Positions 8,691 through 17,171 of a stretch of 64,000 bases of DNA are shown in pieces (position 1 is the first letter of the stretch; the number at the start of each line of letters is the position of its first letter). The notes beneath the pieces were generated by a model that did no database searches, had not been told where the DNA came from, and saw nothing but the letters and a program-made list of their open reading frames with translations. A program made the translations under genes and the position numbers. Source of the stretch: a bacterium (GTDB taxonomy: Bacteria > CLD3 > SB21); assembly GCA_019695335.1 (NCBI GenBank), contig JAIBAF010000009.1:1-64000 (forward strand), read 5' to 3'.

Positions 8691-9620
8691 TCAAACAATG
8701 ACTTTCTTATCGTGATACTTGGAATTTAATTTTTGTTTTGGCAAAAACTCATCTTCTTTGGCACGGTACGATTTCAATCCGACAAAATCGGTGTACTCTT
8801 CGAAGGTTGAAACCCAGTGCTTTTCTCCGGACAAGATTCCTGTCGGCGACGCCTTGAGTGCTGTAAAAAAATTCACCAACGCTTTGTGAGTGACCATGAT
8901 CGACGCAACGGGAATTGAAACGCGGCCAACGCCCATTTTGGCTAATTCCGGGATTGGAATGAGTTCTGTTTTCATGCCCGTGATGGCGTCCATCAGATTG
9001 ACTGACAACGGTCCCATAATACCTTTCACGGCCGTCTGAATATCCGATTTGGATTTGATGCCGTCGATGAATGCCAGATCGGCGCCTGCCTCGATATAAA
9101 GATTGCAACGGCGAATGGCTTCATCCAAGCCTGCGATAGCAAATACATCCGTGCGCGCATTGATAATAAAATTCGGATCGAGTGCATCACGGATTTCCGC
9201 ACAAGCTTTGATTTTGCCGGCCATCTCGTCCGCGTCGATCACTTCCTTGCCGGCCATGTGTCCGCAGCGTTTTGGAAAAACCTGGTCTTCGATATTCATT
9301 CCCGCAACGCCCATGTGAATGAGTCTTTCTGTAATCCATGCGGCATTCAAAGCATTGCCTCCGCCGGTATCAATATCGGCCATCACCGGGATATTAACGG
9401 CTTGCGCGATGTTCCACGTCAGATCTAAGATATCCTTCATTTGAATGATTCCGACATCCGGTTTTCCCAAAAAAGATCCTGCCAAACCGTAACCGGAAAC
9501 CTGAATCGCTTCAAATCCGCATTGTTCAATGATTCGTGCGCTCAAAGCATCGTGACATCCCGGCACCGTCACTGCGCGGCGTTCCATAATAGCATTTCTT
9601 AAAACAGTCGTTTTCTTCAT
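8691..9620 (-). CDS. Isocitrate lyase/PEP mutase superfamily C-C lyase, methylisocitrate- or dimethylmalate-lyase type
   Basis: 309 residues from the ATG at 9620, preferred over the in-frame TTG 6 bp upstream because a GGAAG Shine-Dalgarno is spaced for the ATG. The catalytic loop is KRCGH (residues 117-121, Cys119), the form seen in methylisocitrate lyase PrpB and 2,3-dimethylmalate lyase rather than KKCGH of isocitrate lyase. Metal-site Asp82 and Asp84 (MADIDTG) and the EDQVFPKRCGH segment are intact. Such enzymes split a 2-hydroxy tricarboxylate or dicarboxylate into pyruvate (or glyoxylate) plus a smaller acid. Together with the hydratase pair and the dehydrogenase it forms a branch-point module. 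No prpC or prpD gene is nearby. Confidence 0.88.
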   Translation of the reverse strand: MKKTTVLRNAIMERRAVTVPGCHDALSARIIEQCGFEAIQVSGYGLAGSFLGKPDVGIIQMKDILDLTWNIAQAVNIPVMADIDTGGGNALNAAWITERLIHMGVAGMNIEDQVFPKRCGHMAGKEVIDADEMAGKIKACAEIRDALDPNFIINARTDVFAIAGLDEAIRRCNLYIEAGADLAFIDGIKSKSDIQTAVKGIMGPLSVNLMDAITGMKTELIPIPELAKMGVGRVSIPVASIMVTHKALVNFFTALKASPTGILSGEKHWVSTFEEYTDFVGLKSYRAKEDEFLPKQKLNSKYHDKKVIV

Positions 9621-9647
9621 AATCAACTTCCTATTTTTTCAATCATC

Positions 9648-9689
9648 AATTCGCCTTTCGACTTCGCTCAAGGATCGAGTTGGTGAATT
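9648..9689. repeat. Short dispersed repeat, TTCGACTTCGCTCAAGGATC type (copy 2)
   Basis: An imperfect inverted repeat (AATTCGCC / GGTGAATT) encloses a 22-nt segment (9657-9678). That segment matches, with two differences, the reverse complement of 23536-23557. It lies in the 87 bp spacer between the dehydrogenase and lyase genes. Confidence 0.65.
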
Positions 9690-9707
9690 TCGAAAGGACT
9701 GTGCAAT

Positions 9708-10826
9708 TTACAATTTTCTCGCAATTGCTTTTGCGATATCCAATGTTTTGGCGTCGCCACCCATGTCATACGTACGCACGCGGCCTTCGTGAATGACCTC
9801 CGCCACAGCGTGCTCGATCGAAGTCGCTTTCTCCGTTTCGCCGAGCCAATCGAGCATCATTTTCGCCGCGAGGATCGTGGCTATCGGATTGACTTTATAT
9901 TGTCCGGCATATTTAGGCGCCGATCCGTGGCTCGGCTCGAACACCGCTAATTTATCGCCAATATTACCGGAACAGCCGAAGCCGAGTCCTCCGACCAATT
10001 GTGCGGCGAGATCGGAAATAATATCGCCGTATAAATTCGGCGCAACCATCACGTCATAATTCATCGGATTTTTCAAAAGCCACATAGTCATCGCATCAAT
10101 ATTGGCGTCGTCCATTGCAATGCCGGGATATTCTTTGGCAATCGTTTTGGCCGCTTCAAGAAAAAGCCCGTCTGTAGCACGAACAACGTTGGCTTTGTGA
10201 ACGACAGTAACTTTTTTGCGGTTATTGTTCTTGGCAAATTCAAACGCTGCACGGATAATGCGTTCGCAGCCTTTTTTAGTATTGACTTTGCATGAGATGG
10301 CGAATTCGTCGCCCTTCAGGTTTTTGAAAGGCGCAAACGGTTTCGATAAATCGGCCAGCTTTGAAGAAAGTTCGGGAGGGACGGGAGAAAACTCCACGCC
10401 GGCATAAAGGTCTTCGGTGTTTTCGCGGAAAATGACAAGGTCGATGGTTTCTTTGTAATTCAACGGATTGCCCGGATACGCTTTGCACGGGCGTAAACAC
10501 GTGTAAAGATCAAAGAGTTGACGCATACGGACAATAGGTGAACGATACGTAAATCCCTGACCCTTCAAAGCTATGGCCAATTCATGTTCCGCCTCTTTAG
10601 CGGGTTTGGACGTGATGGCACCGAACATCGCTGCGTCGACGTTTTGAAGTAGATGAACCGTACGTTCCGGAAAAGCATCGCCTTCTTTGCACCAGAATTC
10701 CCATCCGATATCGCCGTGAATATACTCTGCGTCCAGCGCGACACGGTCGAGTACAATTTTAGCAGCTTCGAGAACTTCAATGCCAACGCCGTCGCCCGGC
10801 AGCCAGGCAATTTTATATTTTTTCAT
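9708..10826 (-). CDS. Isocitrate/isopropylmalate dehydrogenase family enzyme, isocitrate-type
   Basis: 372 residues. The family signature with Asp metal ligands is present (NLYGDIISDLAAQLVGGLG). Substrate-side motifs are isocitrate-like rather than LeuB-like: LRPCKAYPG, then FRENTEDLYAGVEF. The nucleotide loop EPSHGSAPKYAGQYKVNP has the Lys-Tyr pair that in E. coli isocitrate dehydrogenase contacts the 2'-phosphate of NADP, so NADP use is possible. It performs oxidative decarboxylation of a 2-hydroxy-3-carboxy acid (isocitrate or homologue). A Shine-Dalgarno (AGGAG) precedes the ATG. It is the first gene of the operon continuing into the lyase and hydratase subunits, driven by the promoter at 10951-10979. 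Homoisocitrate dehydrogenase is an alternative. Confidence 0.85.
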   Translation of the reverse strand: MKKYKIAWLPGDGVGIEVLEAAKIVLDRVALDAEYIHGDIGWEFWCKEGDAFPERTVHLLQNVDAAMFGAITSKPAKEAEHELAIALKGQGFTYRSPIVRMRQLFDLYTCLRPCKAYPGNPLNYKETIDLVIFRENTEDLYAGVEFSPVPPELSSKLADLSKPFAPFKNLKGDEFAISCKVNTKKGCERIIRAAFEFAKNNNRKKVTVVHKANVVRATDGLFLEAAKTIAKEYPGIAMDDANIDAMTMWLLKNPMNYDVMVAPNLYGDIISDLAAQLVGGLGFGCSGNIGDKLAVFEPSHGSAPKYAGQYKVNPIATILAAKMMLDWLGETEKATSIEHAVAEVIHEGRVRTYDMGGDAKTLDIAKAIARKL

Positions 10827-11146
10827 ACATTAATCTCCTGAAATTTTTTGATGATGCTTTTTTCAGAAATTCAGCCAATCAATCTGTCAGACACCATCAC
10901 GACAATTGTTTTAAATGTAATCAAAATACATTCTTAGAACTCTGATGTACATCATAGAAAAACATGATTGAATGTTCAAAAAAAATGATGAATGATTAAT
11001 AAGGTCTTTAGAAGATAAATTGGAGGGCAAAGAGTATGTCGCGAGATAAATCAGTAAAAATTATGAATATCCAGAAATAAACTCCGAATGAAGTATTAAC
11101 AAGAAATTTCGCTTTTTCTTAAGTCTGTCAGGAATGAAAGGACGTT
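10827..11146. other. 320 bp non-coding region ahead of the dehydrogenase operon
   Basis: AT-rich, with no credible reading frame, tRNA or terminator seen. It contains the minus-strand promoter and the 12 bp palindrome described separately, giving a leader of about 118 nt before the ATG at 10826. The rest shows no structure I can support. Confidence 0.6.
10951..10979 (-). promoter_or_regulatory. Sigma-70-type promoter of the dehydrogenase/lyase/hydratase operon, with overlapping palindrome
   Basis: On the minus strand TTGAAC (10979-10974) is followed after exactly 17 nt by TATGAT (10956-10951). A perfect 12 bp palindrome, TGATGTACATCA (10943-10954), overlaps the -10 element and the expected start of transcription, a position suited to a repressor. 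The regulator is unknown. Confidence 0.6.
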
Positions 11147-14100
11147 CTATAAATTTTCCGGTTTTAAAATAATTCCTTTATTCTGATGACCGTTCAGTTT
11201 AGCTGCGATTGGCGAATTGAACCGAATGTGGCGCGTGAACGTCATGGCTTCGATAGGCGGTTGCTGTAACAACCATTGCCAATCGATAAAGCCGTCGTTG
11301 GCGTTTGACGTAACAGTGAAATATCCGACCATAAATGACGTGATATTTTGAAAAAAGTGCGAGCCTTGCGACGGCGTGACTTCGAAATCTTTGAATGTCG
11401 ATTCAACAATAGCCCGCGCTCCGGAAATCTGATCCCACCGTACGGGAATTCCCAGCCATGGATCGAGCGTACCCCACCGCCCAACACCGATCAAGACGTA
11501 CGTACGATTTTCCGCAACAAGCTTCTCATTAAATTTACTGATCTCTTGTGCAACTTCCCGGCTTTTGCCGCGGTCGTATTTCTCAAAATCGACAACCACA
11601 ACGTCGTAAAGATCGCTGATGACTCCATTGCCGAGAACTTGTGAACTTTTGCAAATCAAACGCTCGGCCGGTTCTTCATCGACGTTAAGCGCGTCATCTT
11701 CGCGGTTGAGAACCATCGGGCGAATTTGTAAAATGCCAAATTCCTGCGGTTTGCCCGGCGGAACGCTCAGGTTGACAGCGAACTCAATTTCGACCGGTGA
11801 GCCCATGCCCCAACTTCCAAGATCGAGCAAAAGATCCAGAATTTCCGGCAAAGGAAAAACACGATTTTTCAGAATGGGAGCAAACGTGACGACGCGCAGA
11901 CCTTTGCGGGCGATGCCGTCATACACAGCGTCATTTTCAAGTGAAAACGTCGATCCGACATGGCTCAGCGTGCCGTCGCGCTCGGCGATATTCAATCCGT
12001 ATTTTTTTATGAGCGTATCGTGCGCATGAAATGCTTTTTCATCTTCATGAGCGTCGAGCGCCAGCGCATAAAACTCCTGTTGAGCCGTTTTTAAAGTATC
12101 CGCTGTCGAAAAAAACTGCAGCAAATGGCGCGGATATTTTGGACAAAAGCGAACTGTATTACCGCCTTCAACCACCGTCTTCCCCAATCCCAATCCCACC
12201 GACGCGATGCCATCCGAAGCTGTTTGCGGCGGCATCGGATAAAAGTTGTAGGATTTTGCAACACCGGCGAAATCGGGATAAAACCGGTTTTCATGCGGCG
12301 ACCCAACCATCTTCTGAATGATCACAGCCATTTTTTCTTCTTCAAGGCGATAGGAAGTCACTTTGATATAATCTTTGGTGCTTTGATAATACGTCGAAGC
12401 GTAAACGCGCTTAATGGTTCGTACGAGTTCATCTAGCCGTTTCTTCGGGTCGGGATGGTTATTGGGCAGCATGAACGTTTCATACACGCCGGCGAATGGT
12501 TGATACTGTGAATCCTCCAGAAGGCTTGATGAACGTACGGCTAGCGGCACACGAACGATTTCCAGGAACTCTTTGAGTTGTCGCAATATTTTTCGCGGAA
12601 ATTTTTGGGTGCTGACAAACCGGCGAATCAATTCTTCATCGTCATGGCATTCCAGTGCGAAAGTTTCAAGATTATTTTCAGCCATAAATTGATCGAAGAC
12701 ATCGGTTGCCACCACCACGGCTGCAGGGATGATAATTTTTACATTTTCAAAATGATCGCGCACGTTGTAATTGTTATTCAACGCTTTGATGAAACCTAAG
12801 CCGCGCGCTTTGCCTCCAATGGAACCGCCGCCGATGCGCGCAAAACTTCCGTCCGGATCAAACGTTTCCCTGGAAAAATCGACGATCGTTCCGCGATGTC
12901 GTATTTCTCTGTATGAACGTAACGTTTGAATGAGATACGTTCGTAAATCTTCCACATTGGCATAATCGCTGATTTTTTTTGGGCGGAGATTAAACGCGAG
13001 CCAGAATTCCGTACGGGCTTTGAGCCAATTGGAAAAATGATTGCGTTCCGCATGATACAGAATACTGTCTCCTGGAACGAGCGCCAATTGCTCCTCCAAA
13101 GCCATTAATTGGTTAGCTCTCCCGACTTCTTCACCATTCGGCATACGGAAAACAAAATCTCCGAACGAAAAATAATCGGCCATGAATTTTCGCAATTCGT
13201 GGAGCAGCGTCGGCGAGTCTTTAAGCACAAACGAAGCGCCGATGGCATTCGCTTTGTCGGCATTGTCGGCCACGTTAGATTGAAATAAAATCGGAATATC
13301 CGGATGCTGATCGCGGACATTACGGGCAAAAGTAAGGCCGGCTTCGGAATCGGTCGTGCCGTTGCGGCGAAATTCTACGTCGCTGATAATTCCTAGAATA
13401 AATTCTTTGTATTTTTCATAATAACTCCACGCTTCTTCGTACGTCGTACACAACAGAATTTTCGGCCTCGCACGCATACGGAGAAATTTGTGCGTGAGAT
13501 TGATGCCTTCGGAAATCAGGCGCTCGGACTGTTTGAGCACTTCGGTATAAATGATCGGTAAAAAAGATGAATAATATTTGACATTGTCTTCGATGAGCAG
13601 AATGCATTGCACACCGACGGTTTGCGTGTCGTTTTCGACGTTAATTTTATCTTCGATGGATTTAATAATACCGATCAGTAAACGGTAATCGCCTTGCCAG
13701 ATAAATACGCGGTCAAGCACAGCCGAATCGCGGTGCAATACGAGTTCGCCCTTTTCACGATTGTCATACGCCAGGGCCACGACAGGAACCGTATATCCTT
13801 CTTCTCGCAAACGTTTTGCAAATCGGATAACGTGCATGTCTTCGATGTGCAACGTTGTAATAACCAGATCGAATTCATGTTCTTTGAGTATTTGAAACGC
13901 TTCTTGCCCTGTCGCAACATGCGTGATATCCGGAGCTTGAGTGAGATTAAGGCCTTCGTATTCCTGTTGAAGCAATTCGTAGAGCCGCCCGTCTTCTTCA
14001 AAAATGTAGGAATCGTACAAACTGGAAACGAGCAGGATATCACGGATTTTAAAACGCATCAGATCCTGAAAATTCTGTATACGACGGCTGTATCCGCGTC

Positions 14101-14149
14101 CGGCCCACAAAGCATCGAATTTTCTTGCGGGTAATTTGATATCACTCAA
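11147..14149 (-). CDS. Receiver-domain protein with PEP-synthase-type PEP/pyruvate-binding (ATP-grasp) domain
   Basis: About 1000 residues from a TTG at 14149; the ATG at residue 31 is an alternative start. A first receiver-like fold (~35-170) has lost the phospho-acceptor: the strand reads DLVITTLHIED. A second receiver (~180-345) keeps the acidic pocket (LLIEDN), the acceptor Asp in GIISDVEF and the Lys in FVLKDS. Then comes a PPDK_N/PEP-synthase nucleotide-binding module with GGGSIGGKARG (~430-440), the VRSSSLLEDSQYQPFAGVYET motif (~550) and an EIEFAVN...LQIRPM segment (~805-830). The phosphohistidine swivel domain and PEP/pyruvate barrel of PEP synthase are absent; a ~150-residue uncharacterised C-terminal domain follows instead. 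It therefore cannot run the full synthase reaction alone. A phosphotransfer or regulatory role controlled by the receiver is inferred. Confidence 0.8.
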   Translation of the reverse strand: MSDIKLPARKFDALWAGRGYSRRIQNFQDLMRFKIRDILLVSSLYDSYIFEEDGRLYELLQQEYEGLNLTQAPDITHVATGQEAFQILKEHEFDLVITTLHIEDMHVIRFAKRLREEGYTVPVVALAYDNREKGELVLHRDSAVLDRVFIWQGDYRLLIGIIKSIEDKINVENDTQTVGVQCILLIEDNVKYYSSFLPIIYTEVLKQSERLISEGINLTHKFLRMRARPKILLCTTYEEAWSYYEKYKEFILGIISDVEFRRNGTTDSEAGLTFARNVRDQHPDIPILFQSNVADNADKANAIGASFVLKDSPTLLHELRKFMADYFSFGDFVFRMPNGEEVGRANQLMALEEQLALVPGDSILYHAERNHFSNWLKARTEFWLAFNLRPKKISDYANVEDLRTYLIQTLRSYREIRHRGTIVDFSRETFDPDGSFARIGGGSIGGKARGLGFIKALNNNYNVRDHFENVKIIIPAAVVVATDVFDQFMAENNLETFALECHDDEELIRRFVSTQKFPRKILRQLKEFLEIVRVPLAVRSSSLLEDSQYQPFAGVYETFMLPNNHPDPKKRLDELVRTIKRVYASTYYQSTKDYIKVTSYRLEEEKMAVIIQKMVGSPHENRFYPDFAGVAKSYNFYPMPPQTASDGIASVGLGLGKTVVEGGNTVRFCPKYPRHLLQFFSTADTLKTAQQEFYALALDAHEDEKAFHAHDTLIKKYGLNIAERDGTLSHVGSTFSLENDAVYDGIARKGLRVVTFAPILKNRVFPLPEILDLLLDLGSWGMGSPVEIEFAVNLSVPPGKPQEFGILQIRPMVLNREDDALNVDEEPAERLICKSSQVLGNGVISDLYDVVVVDFEKYDRGKSREVAQEISKFNEKLVAENRTYVLIGVGRWGTLDPWLGIPVRWDQISGARAIVESTFKDFEVTPSQGSHFFQNITSFMVGYFTVTSNANDGFIDWQWLLQQPPIEAMTFTRHIRFNSPIAAKLNGHQNKGIILKPENL

Positions 14150-14234
14150 TAGTCTGTCTTGTTAATTGTGTAATGCACGCATCTGAATCTGGTTGGATGG
14201 TAATGTGCAAAAGTTCCGCTTTTATTCAAATAAA

Positions 14235-14265
14235 AAACGGAGCAAGTTTTTAATCCGCTCCGTTT
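14235..14265 (-). terminator. Intrinsic terminator of gdhA
   Basis: A 9 bp stem (AAACGGAGC / GCTCCGTTT) with a 13-nt loop lies 25 bp past the gdhA stop. On the minus strand the stem runs into a T-rich tract (complement of the A-run at 14232-14237). Confidence 0.8.
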
Positions 14266-14290
14266 ATTTTATTTCAACAGGATAATCGTA

Positions 14291-15634
14291 TTATACTAAT
14301 CCCTGATCCAACATCGCGTTGGCGACTTTCAGGAAGCCTGCGATATTGGCGCCTGCAACGTAATTGCCGGCCATGCCGAAACGTTCCGCGGTTTGGAGGC
14401 ATGTATCGTGGATATTTTTCATGATCTGATGTAAGCGTTGATCCACTTCTTCACGTGACCACGGCAAACGCATACTGTTTTGAGTCATTTCCAATCCGGA
14501 TGTCGCGACGCCGCCGGCATTGGAAGCTTTACCGGGCGAGTAGAGAATTCCGGCTTCGTGCAGCACTTTGAATCCGGGCAGCGTAACAGGCATATTCGCA
14601 CCTTCGCAGACGCAGATGCAGCCGTTTTTGACGAGCGTGCGTGCATCGTTGTCGTCAAGTTCATTTTGAGTGGCGCACGGCATGGCGACGTCAACTTTAA
14701 TACCCCACGGGCGTTTGCCGGCGTGGAATTCAACTTTGAATTCATCCGCGTAATCTTTCACGCTATCGCGCGCGCTGGCACGCATCTTGAGCATGAATTC
14801 TATTTTTTCACCTTTGATGCCGTCTTTATCATAGACGAATCCGTCGGGACCGGAAAGGGTGACGACTTTACCGCCGAGTTCATCGATTTTCTGTACTGCA
14901 CCCCACGCAACATTTCCGAAACCGGAAACAGCAAAAGTCAATCCGGCAACGTTTTTGCCGCGCGTCTTAAGCATTTCCTGTGCAAAATAAACGGCGCCGT
15001 AACCGGTCGCTTCCGGACGGATGAGTGAGCCGCCCCAGTTCAAGCCTTTGCCGGTAAGTACGCCGGAAAATTCTTTAGTGAGTCTTTTATATTGGCCAAA
15101 AAGAAAACCGATCTCGCGGCCGCCTACGCCGATATCGCCTGCCGGCACGTCAGCGTCCGGACCGATATGGCGATACAACTCATTCATAAAACTCTGGCAG
15201 AAACGCATGACTTCGTTATCGCTTTTACCTTTGGGATCGAAATCCGATCCGCCTTTACCGCCGCCCATCGGGAGCGTTGTCAGACTATTCTTGAATACTT
15301 GTTCGAAAGCAAGAAATTTTAAAATCCCTAAATTAACGGATGGGTGAAAACGCAACCCGCCTTTGTACGGACCGATCGCGCTGTTCATCTGGATACGAAA
15401 ACCGCGGTTGATATGAATTTCACCCTGGTCGTCCATCCATGGTACGCGAAACATGACGACGCGTTCGGGTTCCACCATTCTTTCCAGAATTTTGGTGGAG
15501 CGGTACTCCGGATGACGTTGTAATACGACATCCAGCGATTCGACGACTTCCTCAACGGCCTGATGGAATTCCGGCTCGCTGGGATTTTTAGCTTTAACCT
15601 GTGCAATCAGGTTTTTTGCATAATCGGATGACAT
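14291..15634 (-). CDS. gdhA: NADP-type glutamate dehydrogenase
   Basis: 447 residues, exactly the length of the hexameric E. coli-type GdhA. The substrate motifs MNSAIGPYKGGLRFHPSVN and LPMGGGKGGSDFDPKGKS hold the catalytic and glutamate-binding lysines. PAGDIGVGGREIG and the Rossmann motif VSGFGNVAWGA follow. It interconverts 2-oxoglutarate plus ammonia and glutamate in the cytosol. It would use the 2-oxoglutarate made by the isocitrate-type dehydrogenase encoded 3.5 kb away on the same strand, although they are not cotranscribed. A GAGGA Shine-Dalgarno precedes the ATG. Two direct copies of TAATGTAATG lie just upstream (15652-15661 and 15668-15677) and may be an activator or repressor site. 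Confidence 0.95.
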   Translation of the reverse strand: MSSDYAKNLIAQVKAKNPSEPEFHQAVEEVVESLDVVLQRHPEYRSTKILERMVEPERVVMFRVPWMDDQGEIHINRGFRIQMNSAIGPYKGGLRFHPSVNLGILKFLAFEQVFKNSLTTLPMGGGKGGSDFDPKGKSDNEVMRFCQSFMNELYRHIGPDADVPAGDIGVGGREIGFLFGQYKRLTKEFSGVLTGKGLNWGGSLIRPEATGYGAVYFAQEMLKTRGKNVAGLTFAVSGFGNVAWGAVQKIDELGGKVVTLSGPDGFVYDKDGIKGEKIEFMLKMRASARDSVKDYADEFKVEFHAGKRPWGIKVDVAMPCATQNELDDNDARTLVKNGCICVCEGANMPVTLPGFKVLHEAGILYSPGKASNAGGVATSGLEMTQNSMRLPWSREEVDQRLHQIMKNIHDTCLQTAERFGMAGNYVAGANIAGFLKVANAMLDQGLV

Positions 15635-15651
15635 AAAATCCTCGTTGTATT

Positions 15652-15677
15652 TAATGTAATGTGCCGCTAATGTAATG
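15652..15677. promoter_or_regulatory. Tandem direct repeat upstream of gdhA, possible operator
   Basis: TAATGTAATG occurs twice with a 16 bp period (15652-15661, 15668-15677), starting 18 bp before the gdhA start codon on its 5' side. Identity over 10 bp at this spacing suggests a dimeric regulator site or a leader element. No -10/-35 pair is convincing. Confidence 0.4.
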
Positions 15678-15879
15678 ATTTATTAGTAATTAACCACCAT
15701 TTTTTTGTGCCTTAATGCGGCGACGCAATGTATTGAAATCCGCAGGTTATGACTATGACTTTTGTCAGGTGTGCGACTATCCGGTGTAATTGCAATCTCA
15801 AAAAATATTTCAGAAATTACCTGTTAGGGGCAACTTTTAAAACCCAGCCGACGTAAAAGGGTCATTAACTTCCGATATT

Positions 15880-16473
15880 ATGCTCAGCTTACCCGAAAAA
15901 TTATTCCTATTATCGCTTGACGATCAAAAAGAAGTTCACTTTTCCGTTTCGTGGGCTGTGTTGTCCGTGTCAATAGCCGGAGCGTTGGTGATGGAACTGG
16001 CGTTACGCGGGAAGATACATATCGATGCCTCGCAGCGTATTACGTTGATCGAAACTACTTCTTGCGGCGATGAATTGCTCGATGACGTCTTAAAATCCCT
16101 CCTCAAAAAAAGAACCAACCAAACGATGAATCTTTGGGTGAGTACATTGCTGGAAAAATTTTCAAAATTGAAAATCAAAGAACGGCTTTTGCAAAACCTG
16201 AACCGCAAAGGGGTGTTGCAAAGAGAAGAAAAATTACTGTTCGGTGTTGTTCCTTATAATCGTTACTCACTTGGTGGAAAAACGGTACGTGATAACATTC
16301 AACATGAACTGCAATCCGTCATCGAAAAAACAAAAGCTCCCGACGAAAGTAATGTGATGTTGTTATCATTGCTGCAATCCTGTCACTTGTATCACCGCAT
16401 TTGCCCATCCGTTCAGGAATCGATGGTTCCGCGCTCAAGACGCGAATATGAAGAAATGCTTGCCAGCGCGTAA
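15880..16473 (+). CDS. GPP34 (GOLPH3-like) family protein
   Basis: 197 residues. The N-terminus (LSLPEKLFLLSLDDQKE, then AVLSVSIAGALVMELALRGKI) matches the opening of the GPP34/GOLPH3 fold: a LxEELxLLxLDD-like helix and a hydrophobic ALAGAxLxELALRGRI-like helix. The rest is helical. The eukaryotic homologue binds phosphatidylinositol-4-phosphate at the Golgi; bacterial members are known but uncharacterised, and a peripheral membrane lipid-binding role is only inferred. There is no signal peptide and no Shine-Dalgarno is visible. It is the first gene of a plus-strand group, with a 245 bp divergent region shared with gdhA. Confidence 0.78.
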   Translation: MLSLPEKLFLLSLDDQKEVHFSVSWAVLSVSIAGALVMELALRGKIHIDASQRITLIETTSCGDELLDDVLKSLLKKRTNQTMNLWVSTLLEKFSKLKIKERLLQNLNRKGVLQREEKLLFGVVPYNRYSLGGKTVRDNIQHELQSVIEKTKAPDESNVMLLSLLQSCHLYHRICPSVQESMVPRSRREYEEMLASA

Positions 16474-16554
16474 TATAACCGTTGTTTTCCATTTCGTTTT
16501 TTCCTAACCTGATTTTGGTCACATCCCATTCATCCTTAGCATTGCCTGAAAATT

Positions 16555-17160
16555 ATGCGTACGACCGTGTGCATGGTGTTTTTGTTTATTTCATCCGTTT
16601 GGGGACAAACGCGATACAATGCAGGTTTTCACGGTGGACTGAATTTTGCCAGCGCATCGCAGTCCCAAAATGTCAAAACCTCAACGCGCACAGGATGGAT
16701 TGCCGGAGGTTTACTTGAGATTGTTCCGCAAACTTCCTTCGTTAGTTTCCAGATTGAATGTCATTATATCCAAAAAGGAATGGATTTCGATTCCGCCGGC
16801 AGCACTATTCATTGGCAATTTAATTACATCGAAATTCCAATTTTGGTCCGAACCGCTTACCGGCATGAAGGCTTTCGACCGTTTGCATTCGTTGGACCAA
16901 AGATAGGTTTTTTATTACATTCACGCGCCGCTATTCGATTGCCGGATCGCCGTGAAAACATTGATCTAGCCGATGTGACGGAATCGATTGAACTTTCGCT
17001 CGACGGCGGATTCGGCTTGCAATACACCCGTGACACGCGCGTTACGTACTTTGCTCAACTTCGTTTTTCAGCCGGTTTAAAAGACATCGATAAATCCAAT
17101 GCCCGATGGCAGTCGCGTGATACGCAATTGACCGCCGGCGTGAAATTCGCCGTTAATTAA
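16555..17160 (+). CDS. PorT-like outer-membrane beta-barrel protein
   Basis: 201 residues with a signal peptide (cleavage likely after SSVWG, about residue 17). Alternating aromatic/hydrophobic strands run to the end: [65 protein letters not shown], and a final TAGVKFAVN. This is the arrangement of OMP_b-brl_2/PorT-type eight-stranded barrels common in the FCB group. Function within the outer membrane is unknown. It ends 11 bp before the YyaL-like gene. Confidence 0.82.
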   Translation: MRTTVCMVFLFISSVWGQTRYNAGFHGGLNFASASQSQNVKTSTRTGWIAGGLLEIVPQTSFVSFQIECHYIQKGMDFDSAGSTIHWQFNYIEIPILVRTAYRHEGFRPFAFVGPKIGFLLHSRAAIRLPDRRENIDLADVTESIELSLDGGFGLQYTRDTRVTYFAQLRFSAGLKDIDKSNARWQSRDTQLTAGVKFAVN

Positions 17161-17171
17161 AAAAGGCCACT

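Noticed and set aside
14480-15028. 182-residue open frame antisense to gdhA
   Set aside because: Mirror of a highly conserved gene; composition follows the codon usage of gdhA and no domain is recognisable.
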